NCBI GenBank assembly: GCA_026936325.1
Contig: JAPTHN010000003.1
Span: forward strand, 51,452,511-51,516,510
Source of the DNA: Platynereis dumerilii
Taxonomy: Eukaryota > Annelida > Polychaeta > Phyllodocida > Nereididae
Direction of reading: 5' to 3'
Length of the DNA stretch: 64,000 nucleotides
In this document: positions 46,997-58,920 of the stretch, piece after piece
Layout of the letters: each line of letters opens with the position of its first letter
Position numbering within the stretch: position 1 is the first letter of the stretch
Notes under the pieces: generated by a model
Told to the model about the DNA's origin: nothing
What the model saw: the letters and a program-made list of their open reading frames with translations, nothing else
Database searches by the model: none
Program-made: the position numbers and the translations under genes

Positions 46997-49900
46997 ATGT
47001 TTCTGCTGACCAGGAGGTTCTGTCTGTTTTGGCTTCTCCTTGATCCCCTGCTACTAATCCGACTTCAACTTGCATCAGCTTATTGTAAGTGTGACACACT
47101 TTGCATTGCATAGTAGAAATCTAGATTAAATGTTTACTTGAACTTACTGCTAATATTGCAGCATTCTGCATAATGATAAAGGTAGTTATTCTACACATGT
47201 ATTTGAAAGGGGGCACAGACAGAGCCACTGCTCTTCTGGTATCAATTTGAATATGATTTTAAAGACCAATCAGGGCTCATCCTGACCAACATCAGGGCAT
47301 ATATCTTCTTGGGACACATGAGTTATACATTGACATTTTATGTCGAACACCCCAGGTCAGGGTCAGCCTTTATTTCTTCTATCAGCAAGCATATCTGAAT
47401 GCTGGGGTGATTTACTTACTAATATGCATCACAATCTAAGAATATTCTGCTGTTTTTTGATAGTTAAATAGTTTGTTTATTGACAACTCTGCTGATAGGT
47501 ATATCACATGCTAACTTAACCAATAACCAGTAACTAATACAAACAAATCATTAAAACACTTTTAAGCCAGTGACATCACATGACCAAGTTGAAAGTTAAT
47601 TTTGAAAATGATGTAGGCAGCTGATCTGCAAAGATATATGATGCACATTAAACCCCCTATCTGTTGAGAACTCCATCCCTTTTCTTTGAAAACATAATTT
47701 GCCAACAATATAGAAAAAAAATCAGCTAGACAAATAAATGCTTTGCAAAGAATGAGCAAGTATGTTGATTTTGAAGGAAAACTAAGAGTATATGAAGCTT
47801 TTGTGGCTTCCAATTTTGTATACTGCTCTTTAGCATGTAACACTTTCTCTCTCGGCCTGTTTCAAAAAATGGAAGAGTTGAATAAAAGAGCCTTAAACTG
47901 GTATGTAATGATTATTAAAGCACTTATGATGACTTATTAATAAAGACAGGCAAAAATATGCTGTATGTAAATCGCAGATATAACTTAGCAGAATTTGTTT
48001 TCTAAGTACTTAATAACCTAGCACCGCCCTTGGAAAGTAACTTTTTTTAGAATACAGGTGTTTCCCTACAACATGCGTGACAGTAACAGACTAGTTCTTC
48101 CAACCTTTAACACTATTCAGTTTGGAAAAAAGTCAATAAGATATCAAGGTTCCTCGTTGTGGAATTCTCTCCCCAGAAATGTTTTCAAGAATTTTGCTCA
48201 TAAAAGTCTGCTTTAAGAAATAGCAATTGTTTAAAGAATTGTGATTGTACAACATACATACTATGTCTCAGAAATTCTCTGTAAAGTATGATGATCTTAA
48301 TTTAAGTACGTCATTAAGTTCGTCAACTTTCTTTCAAATTTCATTAACTCATCTGTATATAGTTCATCTTGTTTTGTTATTACACATTGTCGGTTAAAAG
48401 CTTTATGGCTTGTGTTATCTGTTTTTGTGTCATCACCGACTTGAAATAAAGTTTTATCTTATCTTAACATGTGTAACCTTCATTTTCCCTTGTAAAAAAT
48501 ACTCATCCCACCAATTTTAGAACTAATATTCATTTCCATGTTGTTGTTTTTTTCACCTATTTTTCAATCACATTTAACTGTTGCTTACTTTTGCTTCAGT
48601 TAACTCATCTTTGTATCCCCCACCATCCTCTGGAGAAAGATGTGCAGGTCTACCCGTATCTTGCCTTGGAGACTGTTGGTCGACCACACACCTCTGTTCC
48701 TGCCATGCTTCTTGTAAGACCATTGGAGACTGCTGCTATGACTTTGATCAGTACTGTTCCCACACTTTACCTGCTAATGATTCCAGCATAGTATCTCCAG
48801 GTCTATCAGACCTATCAGAGCCCCATGACAACTCCGAGGACTGGCCCTTGCTGAAATTAGCGAACATCCAGGCAGACACCCAACAACTAGATATTCAGGA
48901 CTTGATGTATGAAGTGAAGCATGCCTGTGTGACTGGAAATATGAGCGAAGTATTTAGAACAACCCTTATGCCAAAAGATCAGCCACTTTTTAACACAGAG
49001 TGTCTGCATGTTGGATCTGGCATCCATTTTTCGGTAGTAACAAAATGTTCAGATGGCTCACTATGTCCTGCTGAAAAGAAGTTAGTTTCAGAAAACACAA
49101 CTTTTCAGGTTTTCCTGAATGAAGCATGCGCTTTGTGCAATGGCATTGACATGCATAAGATATCTCTCACAGAGACTCTGTTTTTCTGTCCTTCTTTGGA
49201 AGAGATCTATGCAAATGACATTCTCAAGCATGACACTGTTCAGGCATTTTTGAATTATGTTTCTTCTGAATGCAAAACAGTAGAATTACCAGTCAATGCG
49301 GAATTTGATAAATTCGCAAGATTTTCCTGTTTTCCTGACATGCAAATTGTAGACACATGTCCGCCACTGTATAATGGCAGTAGTGTAAATCAATTATGTC
49401 TCCAGACAAAACTGATGGTTTCTTATTCTGGCAAGTTATACAAAAACCTTGCTTGTTATCTCTGTAACAACTGTAGTGCAGATGTTTCGGAAGATGGTCT
49501 TGGTAAAGTTTACTGTCCATCATATAAGGACTTACTGGTGAGGTGGACTGGATCAATGAAAAATTTATTAAGAATAACTGATCCTGCTATTGTCTTCTCT
49601 GTACTTTTAGATGAAGATGGTCTGTACAACATAAAAGCTGGTGAAACCCTGCTTTGTAAAGTTAATGACCTTTACTCTGTTTGTAGTAAGGCATGCCCAT
49701 ACACACATCTTTCTTTTCGTGATAATTGCTTCTATTTAAATATTCAACCCCAACTGCTTCTAAACAACCACAGTACACAGACTCTTGCTGTTGCAATGGA
49801 AGATGTGTGGGTTCAGACTTTCTTAATGAGATATAATTTTGCGAGTGTCAAATACACTGAGTGTTCAAATGAAGATAGAAAAATCAGTTTTGGCCACCTA

Positions 49901-51466
49901 GACAAAACTGAAATTTTGGTGTGCCTAAAAACTACTTTGCTTCAGAAAGATTTTTTTTCTATAACATCTAAATTAGCCTATTGGGCCATGGATGTAGTAC
50001 ACATATTATCTGTCTTCATCAATCCCAAATATATCCCTTCTTGCAACGTTGGAAGTCCTCAACACCTTCAATTTCAACACAACCTATTCAATGAGCCAGA
50101 ATACTGGTTGTACAATGATATATACATGTTATTTGGAAAAGATACAGCTTTAGGTCAGATAATATACTATCCTTTAAAAGACTTTGTTCAAACAGACATG
50201 TATTTTTGCCTCACTGCTCTGCAGACATGCAACAAGACTTTACTTTCTCTGACGGACTATGAGATCATCACCAACCTCAATGAGACATCAATCAGGATAA
50301 TAGCAAGTGGTCAAGTGCTTGATTCCGAGAAATTTCTAATTCTGAGCAATGGATCTGTCATAATCTGCATTCCATCATTGACATCTCATCCATACCTAAG
50401 TACAATCACCCTTGCTGGCAATGTCATATCAATAACTTCATTAGTGATCACTCTTGCCATCTACAGCATATTGCCAAATCTTAGAACTCTACCTGGAAAA
50501 CTGCTCATGACTTATATGAGTGCTTTACTCCTTGCTCAGTTGACCTCACAGATTGATGATTATTTTGTATCATATCAAATGGTTTGTAAACTTGTTGGAT
50601 TCACGCAGCATTACTGTTGGCTTGCTACTTTCACTTGCATAAATGCCATTACTGTCAAACTGGTCTTCACATTTATGGACAGCATCAGTTTGATCCCCAA
50701 TTCTTCGACAGTGGGCGATGGAAATTTCCTTTTTTATGCCCTGTATTCCTTGATGGCACCATTGTTCGTTACTGCAACTTTTCTTATGCTGGACTTGACA
50801 GATACAGGTATGATCTTTGTTCTTGTTACAACATTTTTAACTAGGCTTTGGTTATCATTGATATGCCAGTGTTAATCACAGATGTCTATTGGTGATCAAT
50901 TAGAAATTTCAGGTGATTGGAGGATTGGTGATGAAGTTTATTTTCAATAAAAATAGTAAAAGTTGTGTCTTGCTAGAACAAATCTTATATCAACATTTTA
51001 GGTTGTATAATTTTACCTACTTCCACTTTCAGGTCTATTTCAGTATGGTGGAGATGGTAATTGTTGGATCTCTGGTGAAAGAAAGATTGGAGAGATGTAT
51101 GCCTTTGGTCTTCCGATATTCATATTTGTCATGATCAACATTCTTATCTTGGTCAGATACTTCATCCTTCTGTGTGCAACTTGTCAATCAACTGGCAATG
51201 TCAATCCAAATAGAGAAAACTTCTGTGTTGTCTCTGTGCACCTGGCACTCTTCAAACTGATGGCTATGACTCGGTTAACTGGCTTTCTCCCAACCCTGAC
51301 AGGAAACAACTTCTTCTGGTATCTGTTTGCCATCTTGAATTCTCTTCAAGGGTTCTACGTTCTTTGTGCTTTTGGTCTGTCTCCAAGTGCAAGGAAACAG
51401 ATGTGCCGCAAATGGTCAACAGCATCAACAGCAACTTTACAGACAACTAATGGAGTTACTCAGTAA
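46997..51466 (+). CDS. Gene C: somatomedin-B-domain class B (adhesion/secretin-like) GPCR
   Basis: Predicted cell-surface receptor of 909 aa, the same length as gene A. Coding exons are 46997-47084, 48600-50807 and 51033-51466; introns are 1515 and 225 bp, phase 1, GT-AG. Exon 1 is a signal peptide (MFLLTRRFCLFW... ending LASA-Y). The SMB module spans residues 44-82, and the two F/Y-x-N-x2-C-x2-C-N modules lie near 200 and 309. TM1 begins near 634 (LAGNVISITSLV), TM4 runs to about 762, and TM5-TM7 are in exon 3 with LNSLQGFYV in TM7. No GPS tripeptide is seen. The ectodomain is closer to gene B (NGSSVNQLC, SLTETLFF) than to A. A LINE sits in intron 1. The aligned poly(A) hexamer is lost, so another downstream signal must serve. 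Ligand and role are unknown; an immune or sensory role would be speculation. Confidence 0.85.
47575..48466 (+). mobile_element. 5'-truncated LINE in intron 1 of gene C, sense orientation
   Basis: Encodes KKSARQINALQRMSKYVDF, RVYEAFVASNFVYCSLA and, after broken frames, NSLPRNVFKNFAHKS, the region after the reverse-transcriptase domain of LINEs. The 3' end is ACTTGAAATAAAGTTTTATC with a TTATC-type tail near 48466. Intron 1 of A and B lacks it, explaining the larger intron. It carries its own AATAAA in sense orientation (about 48446). Confidence 0.75.
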
Positions 51467-52732
51467 ATTACAAAGGCCTTATATTCTGCACCCATTCCTA
51501 CAAGAATGTGGCACCAGGCATTGCAAAAAAATGTTCTCGCAAGCAGCCCACAAGAAGTTTGTAAATTATTAACACGAGGCTTATTATTGTGCAAAAACTT
51601 ATAAATAATTTCTTTAACATGTGGGATATTTAATTGTCAGGTTAATAACAATAACAAAATTCAACATCTTCAGCCAGTTCTGTTGGGATGAATCTCTGGC
51701 AGTTCCATTTTTTATAGATATTCTGCTGCATATGGTAATATTTCATCAATGGGTAGTCTAAATCAACATTATATTAATTTCAGAAACAAATGAAAAAGCT
51801 GCAATAATAAAAAAAAAGGAATCAACATGAAAAACAATCTTATACGAAATCATGACATTGTATGAATATTCACTGCTTATATAATTACTTTTTCCTTTAT
51901 TAGTAACATCAAGGCTTTCAATAAAGCAATCAGTAAAATAATTGTTCTTTTTTGCTCGAAACCAAATCTTCAGATTTATAAAGTAAAAGTATTAATGATT
52001 TTGAATCAAGAATTACATTCTTATTGGTTTTTAGCTGCGTCAAGCAGCTCTTACCCCAAGCATTTTGGTTAATCTTGTTAGCACTGTGACGATCGCCCTC
52101 TCTCACCAATCTCATTCAAACTTAAAATACAGTCTCAATGGAATTTTTGCTTGAGGCCAGTCGATTTTGGTGGCCCACTGTAACAAAAAAAATAATAAAG
52201 AAAATAAATGGACTGACTTTCGAGGGTCAAGGGTCAAGCCTTCTTCATCTTCTTCTTACTTCCGTTTCATCTGCTTTGTTATGATCCAAGAGGATCCACC
52301 ATTTTCAGGATTTTTGCGCCGTTTCATATAGACCTATTCACGGCAACCAAACTGCATAAAACCATTGTCATTCTTTGTCTATTTGTGTGTCTTTCCAATT
52401 AACGGACATTTATTTTTTTCTATGATATTGCTATTGACTGAATACCACTTAATGTGCCAAGTGCTGTGTCAAATGCCACTTATGGCCCAATGTGTCACTT
52501 TGTCATTCAAGTGCAATTTACCTTCACACCTATCAATACACAATTAAACACAGAGCTTAATCAGAGAATTGATTTAATCATTACTTTCACCTTTACTATT
52601 TTTCAATACACTGTTGCACTTTACATGTATATAGGCCTATGAATAATCAATCTCTTGCTAGAGATTTTACACTAAGTAAATTACTTTCGACACAGCATAT
52701 ATATCTAAATTAATAGATACATATATATAATT
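51467..52732. other. 3' flank of gene C with block-specific insertion
   Basis: To about 51730 it aligns with the 3' flanks of A and B. The AATAAA of those genes reads AATTATT here; later candidates include ATAAATAATT near 51600 and AATAAAAAAA near 51806. From about 51735 to 53085 the DNA is absent from A and B and carries no gene. Confidence 0.5.
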
Positions 52733-52735
52733 AGC

Positions 52736-52766
<31 letters not shown>

Positions 52767-52800
52767 GTATATGCATAGATAGATAGAGAGATAGATAGAC
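52733..52800. repeat. (TAGA)n microsatellite
   Basis: About eight uninterrupted TAGA units, then interrupted ones. It may be the tail of an old retroposon, but no body is recognisable. Confidence 0.8.
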
Positions 52801-52886
52801 ACTGATGGGGGGAGGTTGAGCCCCCCAAATGGATCATTCAGTTTCACCAAAAAATCATGATAGTGGTTTTTGATAAGGGGTGATAG

Positions 52887-52946
52887 CAGGGCCGTATCTA
52901 CAAGTGACCTAAGGGGGGGGAATAAAATTGGGCGAATACGCCACTG
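52887..52946. mobile_element. 60-bp hAT-like MITE with perfect 8-bp target duplication
   Basis: Starts CAGGGCCGTATCTAC and ends CGAATACGCCACTG. GGTGATAG flanks it on both sides (52879-52886 and 52947-52954). This is the shortest member of the CAGTGGCGTA family here and almost only termini. Confidence 0.75.
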
Positions 52947-53089
52947 GGTGATAGCTATTACAGAAGTGAATTGGAATGATTTAATGTCATAGAAGCATCG
53001 AAGAATGCGCTATGCAGGCTGATGATTAGTAACATTTGAATCTTTGACGCAGCTTAAAGTGCTTGCACGTTATTTTTCTTTATATAGCA

Positions 53090-54140
53090 ATAAAATACAT
53101 ATCCTTTCACAGTACAATCCTGCAGACTTTGTTATTTCTTGAATGGCTCATTTTGTTTTAAACTTTCTAAATTCATATATCTAGAAAAATGGAGATTGAT
53201 TTGGTAAAACTAATAATATGTAACTAATAATATGTAACTTAAGTAAGTACATGGCCAAATATTCCACAACTTTTCCTTCTGACAGGCAGGCTATCCATGC
53301 TTCATGGACGAATTACATTTCAATCCATTACAATGCAGCTAAATTTAAGCTCATGTTAGCACTGAGAATGTTTGATCAGATTTTAGTCTTATCTATCTTA
53401 CATAGGAACCAAGCTGCATGTCAAATTTGGAAGTATGCAATACAATTTTTCTCTATAACGCTCAGTTTATGTATGTGGCAATTTGTCACATTCATAGCAG
53501 GCCTACATTTTGCTTGTTCCTCTCATTCAACCAACTATGAAATTGTGTTTACTTCAGAGCATGCAATTATAAATGGCACCAGCAGCTGGGAAAATTTCAA
53601 ATTACTGATTGCTGTTCTGTCTGAGACCTTCTATTCTGCCCTACCACACATCATCACAGCACTTTCCACTCATTTTTTCGTTTGTACATAAATTCACTAT
53701 CTCATCTTTTTTTCTTCTTATTTTAGAAACTGTCGGCCCAAAGCTTACAGTTTGTGTTAATTTAGGTGTGGATAGTGTTAATTGTTTGTACTCTCATCAG
53801 CAGCGTTAAATAAAGTTGATCTCATTTTATCTTGTCTTATCGTACCTTATCCTAATACAAAAATCCTTTACTGGCATATAATTATAAATTTGGCGCATGA
53901 AGCAGGCCAGTTTTATAAAGTATTAAAGCAAACGGGGAAATGACGAACTAGCCCCTGCAAAATCTCCACCAATGACCAGAATTTGTTCCACCGGTAAATG
54001 CCCTTTGATTTTAAATTTCTCATACGAATTGCTAAAATGTAGCAATTTTCTGTACTGCAGCTAAATCCATGGAACTTGAAGCTATAATTCAGTTTGAATA
54101 AGTTGTTTGTGACAAATTGAGAATAGTTTCATTCACTGAA
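53090..54140. other. Distal 3' flank of block C
   Basis: 53090-53555 aligns reversed with 6050-6500, and 53560-54140 with 28555-29160 of block B, including a LINE-type tail ATAAAGTTGATCTC and TTATC words near 53810. The open frame at 53251-53691 crosses the joint of these two segments and is not a gene. Confidence 0.5.
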
Positions 54141-54347
54141 ATCTTGCAGAACCCCGTACATGTGTTTCTGTGACGCAATAATAAAATGCCCCTCTTCGTT
54201 CAAAATGCCCGTCACTGAAATTCGCTTAAAATGTGCTAATGAATGAGAAAAGCTACTAACTAAAACTGTATTCAATTTCTCATGTATAATTATGCCTTTA
54301 GATTCCTTGTAAATAATTGTCCATGTAATGATCAGATCATTATCCAA

Positions 54348-54485
54348 TAAGGCTCTCTAGCACAGTGGCAACGTCATCTGCATTATGCACAAGAAGATGT
54401 GTATTCAAGCCCCGCTCAGGCCATGTCCAGAGGTTATCATTACAATGTATAATGAATTTTACGATTGCTGATCAGTCTGTATGTA
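54348..54485 (+). mobile_element. tRNA-derived SINE, block C copy
   Basis: Reads GGCTCTCTAGCACAGTGGC, then TATTCAAGCCCCGCTCAGG and GATCAGTCTGTATGTA. It is the counterpart of the two copies at 5221-5350 and 5741-5872 in block A, so it predates the duplication. Confidence 0.6.
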
Positions 54486-54519
54486 CGCATGTATGTAATC
54501 GTTTATTTTCCGTCTTTTT

Positions 54520-54890
54520 CAATATACAAGTTTAATACTTCTGTATGACTGATCATATAAAATATAAATAGATTGTTTGCAATAAGCTCACATTATTCTT
54601 TGTCAAAACCATGTACTCTCCATTTTGCCAATAGAAGACCATGAGGCACACAGTCAAAAGCCTTTGACAGATCAATTGCAATTACCCCATGTTAATCCAT
54701 TATCTAGAGACTCACGCCAGTCTTCCGACATTCTGATTAATATATCTTGACAGCTATGGCCCCTCCTTAATCCTGACAAGTATGCATGGAAGTAGAGCTG
54801 CATGTGCTCATAAATTTGCTCATACAGTACCGTCTCAAAAATTTTTTATGTGATAGGAAACAGATTTACAGACCTGTAGTTATCATTATT
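54520..54890 (-). mobile_element. Decayed LINE fragment, reverse-transcriptase core
   Basis: On the minus strand, conceptual segments SKIFE-like, LYEQIYEHMQLYFHAYLSG, RRGHSCQDILIRMSEDWRE and SLDNGLTW match the fingers/palm part of LINE reverse transcriptases, up to the KAFD-like region. The frame is broken by stops. Confidence 0.6.
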
Positions 54891-55279
54891 TAGTTTATTA
54901 AAATGAAATAATAGTCTCATTAGCACTGGAGAGCAGATTTATCTAGAATCAGTTCTCCTGCATGGACTTACTTTTTTTAAAAATATTTTTCCTGAAAATC
55001 CGTCTTGCATTTTATGATCATCCATACTTTTGACATTTTGCCATCTTTGTACAACAGCAAATATCACTATATGTTACATTTGCCTGAAATCTACGTAAGT
55101 ACAATCACGTCCTTGTTCACCTTTTCCAAACTTATATATCTCATTGTGTTATCTCGGTCTATCCACAGATATTCTAGTATTATGTTATTTCTTGATAGCA
55201 AGTGACTTTTTGAAGATTTAAAATTAAAAGGACTAACTAATGGCATGGGGTAAGGTTCTTGGTACGGCTTTGCAGACTT

Positions 55280-55985
55280 TACTTATGTGTGCACAGGTAA
55301 AAAGCCGCAGGAATTCAATGACCAACGTAATGAGATAAGGAACACTCTGGACATATGATCAAATATTCATCTAACAAGAAAAGAACATTGCCCCTATCTC
55401 AAAGTCAAGCATCGTGTAGAAAATTGTATTACCTCTTCTTAATACGCAAATAAGGCATAATTAACTTAACAATACAGACAATAAAACACCAAGAGCTTCA
55501 TTCTATTGAATCCTAATGAATCTAAAGCCCCTTGAGGATAAAGTATAATTGGACTGTACACTATGTAGGCCTACTTCACAACTAAACTTCATACGGAATC
55601 CTCTGACTCTCCCAATATACATAAGTGTGAAATAAAAATAGGGCAATTCCGTAAAGTCTGATGTACAGATTTGACACTTAATTTGGCAGCTTGTGTAGCC
55701 CTACCATTATACCTTAGTTATTTAATTGTTACCTGTACGTCCGAAAAGATGAAATTTTGATGTAGCTCAGCTCCTGTTGCACTTGGAGCTTTGGTTGATG
55801 GCGCAAGCAGCTAAATTGTCAAATCTGTAAATGGGACTTTACAGAATTGCCCAATATGCAGATATTATCGAAGTACAAAAGCTTGAAGGATCCACTTTGA
55901 CACGACCTTACAAAAGCTTGAAGGATCCACTTTGACGACCTTATTTCTCTTTAGATAGTTGTCTTTCTTATGAGGTTTTGAAGAA
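55280..55985. repeat. Duplicated segment E', left part
   Basis: Aligns with 20200-20650; landmarks are GGCATAATTAACTT and ACTAAACTTCATAC. It contains a direct duplication of ACAAAAGCTTGAAGGATCC at about 55875-55935, not present in E. Confidence 0.6.
55641..55852. mobile_element. 212-bp MITE (GGGCAATTCCGTAAAGTC ends)
   Basis: Ends GGGCAATTCCGTAAAGTC and GACTTTACAGAATTGCCC, with further inverted AGATTTGACA/TGTCAAATCT. AATA flanks both sides. Segment E lacks it near 20545, giving an empty site. Confidence 0.6.
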
Positions 55986-56336
55986 TACCGTAATATGAGG
56001 TGAATTTGGACATAATTGGCAGTTTTTCTGTCATAGCATGGACAAAAATCAATCCAGAAATAAAACTTTGGTGTTAAATTGTGTCTGGACACAAGGTCTA
56101 AGTAGCCATTTGAGCTTGATATGATATCTTTAATTCCCAATGCTCAAGGCCCAGAAAACCACTGTCACAATTCACCCCTTACTTTGGGGTGAATCGGGAC
56201 ACTCCATTATTTCAACAATCAGTATTTCCTACCTTCTTTGAGTGATTGCAACTTGTAAATAAATCTTCGGAAAAATGTACAAAATGACAACAATTTACTT
56301 TGAAGAAAATCTGAAATCTATTTCATTGATAATATA

Positions 56337-56930
56337 CACTGCGTTCTCAATTATTATGCAACCATTATTTTTCATGATATATCAAAGAGAAATGACACTA
56401 TAAAGATATCCTTTACACAAAACGATGTGTGTCCCATGGAGCAAATATCCTGTAAATTTTGTCCAATTTCGTTTTCTCAATGAGGAGTTATGCCACGTAA
56501 TAAAGTTTTGAGGTGTTCCCAATTATTACGCAATTTCATGAAAGTGCACCCACTACCACCCCAAATTAATCAAACTGATCTTAAAATACCATGAGCACAT
56601 ACCCCTTGACACTAAATGAAAAATAGAACCATCATTTGAAACATTGTTGTTTTTACATGTGAGCATGTGAAATTATTCCCCTGCATTGAAATAACATTGA
56701 AATGACAATCTTTTTGTAATGAAAGCTCTTTGTCAGCAAGACAAATTACGGAATCACCATGAACCTCCTACTCTGCTTTCCTGAGATCTAGAACTCTCCC
56801 CTAGACTAAGGAAAATCCAATTTCTCCAGTGCACTTGGACGACATCTTGAAATGAATTCAGGTAATTCCAGTTTACAATGATATTTCAATGGGAAAAAAA
56901 TATGGTTGCATAATAATTGGGAACCCAGTG
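56337..56930. mobile_element. 594-bp MITE nested in the outer element
   Basis: Ends CACTGCGTTCTCAATTATTA and TAATAATTGGGAACCCAGTG, with ATGCAACC just inside each, give imperfect inverted repeats of about 28 bp. TTATTACGCAA also occurs internally (about 56523). Target duplication not resolved. Confidence 0.6.
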
Positions 56931-58363
56931 GAGAGATTTTAAAACAATCGATAAATGAAAGAAAACCATTAAAAATTTTAGTTTTCCTCAAAGTTTTCTA
57001 TTAATTCTCAATTTTGGACTAAATACACTGTGAAGGATACCAAGTTCAATAATATTCATCAACAGGACTCGCCAGTACACTAAAACGAACATTAGTATGG
57101 TTATTTTGGTTAGTCCCGAAACATTTTCATAGACCTGGATCTGAACCCAGGACCAAACATACACAATCCCATATGGGTCAAAATTTGAAAACCTTGAAAT
57201 TTCAGCTGAACATTTTTTTTTGTCCAGAAATGCCTTTTTAAGTTGGCATTAGGTAGGTCAAACAATCAGCTATCTCTGCACTGTCATGTCCAAGGGTCCC
57301 AAATGCTCTGCTGATCTGTAATGAGGTGATAAATACAGTTGTGATGTTTTTGACTATCATTTAAAATCACACTTATAACTAAAAAATCCTGAACACTTAG
57401 GACTAAATAATCTATTACCAATGATTAGGCAGGTAGCTTGCACATTTTAGTTCCAGGTCTCTAGCACCAATTATTTTCGAGATAATGCATTTTGGTCAAT
57501 TAAATACTGAATATGTGTGTCATTAGCATCATGCCTATAACTTGAAATCCGCACCACTTAGAGCTGAAGAATGTATTACCAACGTAAGGGAAAGTGGCTA
57601 TTCTGCAAACATTGAGCTATATTTCAGATCTCTACGACCAATACTTATTAAGATAGAACATTTTCTTGAACTAGAAATTTACAAGCAGAAAAAAAACTCT
57701 TTTCACCAATAGTTTGGATTCTGAATAACAAAGATGATCTCCACTACCCCTCCAGTGCCCAATGTCTTTGCTGAACCATATTTCAGGTGCTAGACAATGG
57801 TAAAATGTCACTGACACCCCATATTTGATAAGTAATCTCACAGACGCGTCAAAATTCATACTAAGCATTTCAGATGCAAGGAAAATGCAAAAATTCTGTG
57901 TTGTATTTTGTTAAAACATTAATTGATAATATATATTGAACTGAATTTCAACTCCTGTCACATGCAACAGAATTTTAGTGAGGTAAAGGAAAGAAGCCAT
58001 TTTTTGTTGTGATGCTAATGACAGCGTGATGCTAATGATAATTAAGATAAAAATCTTTGTAGTCACCAGTGCAAATCTGGCAATTTGTGCATACAATGAT
58101 CTTATGAACACCAGAAGCATGTTCACATTGATTCTGGTCCAGAAACATGCAGTCAAAACAGAGCAGCAAGGCGTTTGCTAATGCCAAATTAAGATAGGAC
58201 AACCGACTTGCCAACAGAAATACTAAAATATTTTGGTTTACATAAATGATACAGAGTTGCAGATAGCGCATTTTTTTTCTAGAGTTCTCAAACAACGTCA
58301 GACACAAGGTTTTCTCACAGAATGTGCGTCCCTTTCATTTTTATTAACCCAAACTGGTGTGAT
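56931..58363. other. Interior of the outer element
   Basis: No gene. TCATTAGCATCA (57519-57530) and its reverse TGATGCTAATGA (58011 and 58029) recur, and again follow the nested element at 62062. A ~180-bp segment beginning ACTTATAACTAAAA is loosely repeated at about 57530-57660. Confidence 0.4.
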
Positions 58364-58920
58364 GGCCTGTTTCACGCTATTGCGGGACAAAGTGTGACAT
58401 GGTGGTCAAAAAATAAACTTTATTATTTCCAATACATCCATATTATTTAGGCAAGTTATAACTGTCAGGCTTATGATTTTGGCAAATTTGAGGCATAGGC
58501 TATTTTTCCCTTCATTTGATGAACACATATTTGCCAGAAATTATCAATTGTTTTTTTGCTATTTTTTCTCGTTTTTTTGCACCACAAGACACATATACAT
58601 CATTGGAAACTTCTCTTTGCCTTGCTAGCAGCTAACTATTAGTTAGTCGACACAAAAAGCAACAAGATTGGAGTTTTGCTATCATTGGAAAAAGTGGAGA
58701 CCGACAATATCTCAAAATAAGCATAAAAATTCTTTAACAAAAATATGATTTTATTTTGAAGTACAAAACTGTATAATTTCATGGCATATTGGTCTTAACA
58801 AATATCAACACACATGTAAAGACTAAAAAATACAAATGGTGAATTGAAAGAATTAATTTCAGTACCCAGAATCCAGGTGAAAACTTTAAGGTAAACCACA
58901 TTACTTACGCGACATGTGTA

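Larger units (their letters stand above)
43440..54490 (+). other. Segmental duplication block C (carries gene C), inverted relative to A and B
   Basis: Upstream flank 43440-46959 aligns, reversed, with 10958-17830 of block A, and downstream flank 51467-54490 with 5700-7028. Insertions particular to C are 45015-45730, the LINE in intron 1 and 51735-53085. The shared LINE remnant at 53560-54140 links it to block B. Confidence 0.75.

Noticed and set aside
53251-53691. 146-codon frame as a possible gene
   Set aside because: It crosses the joint between two non-coding segments that align separately with blocks A and B.
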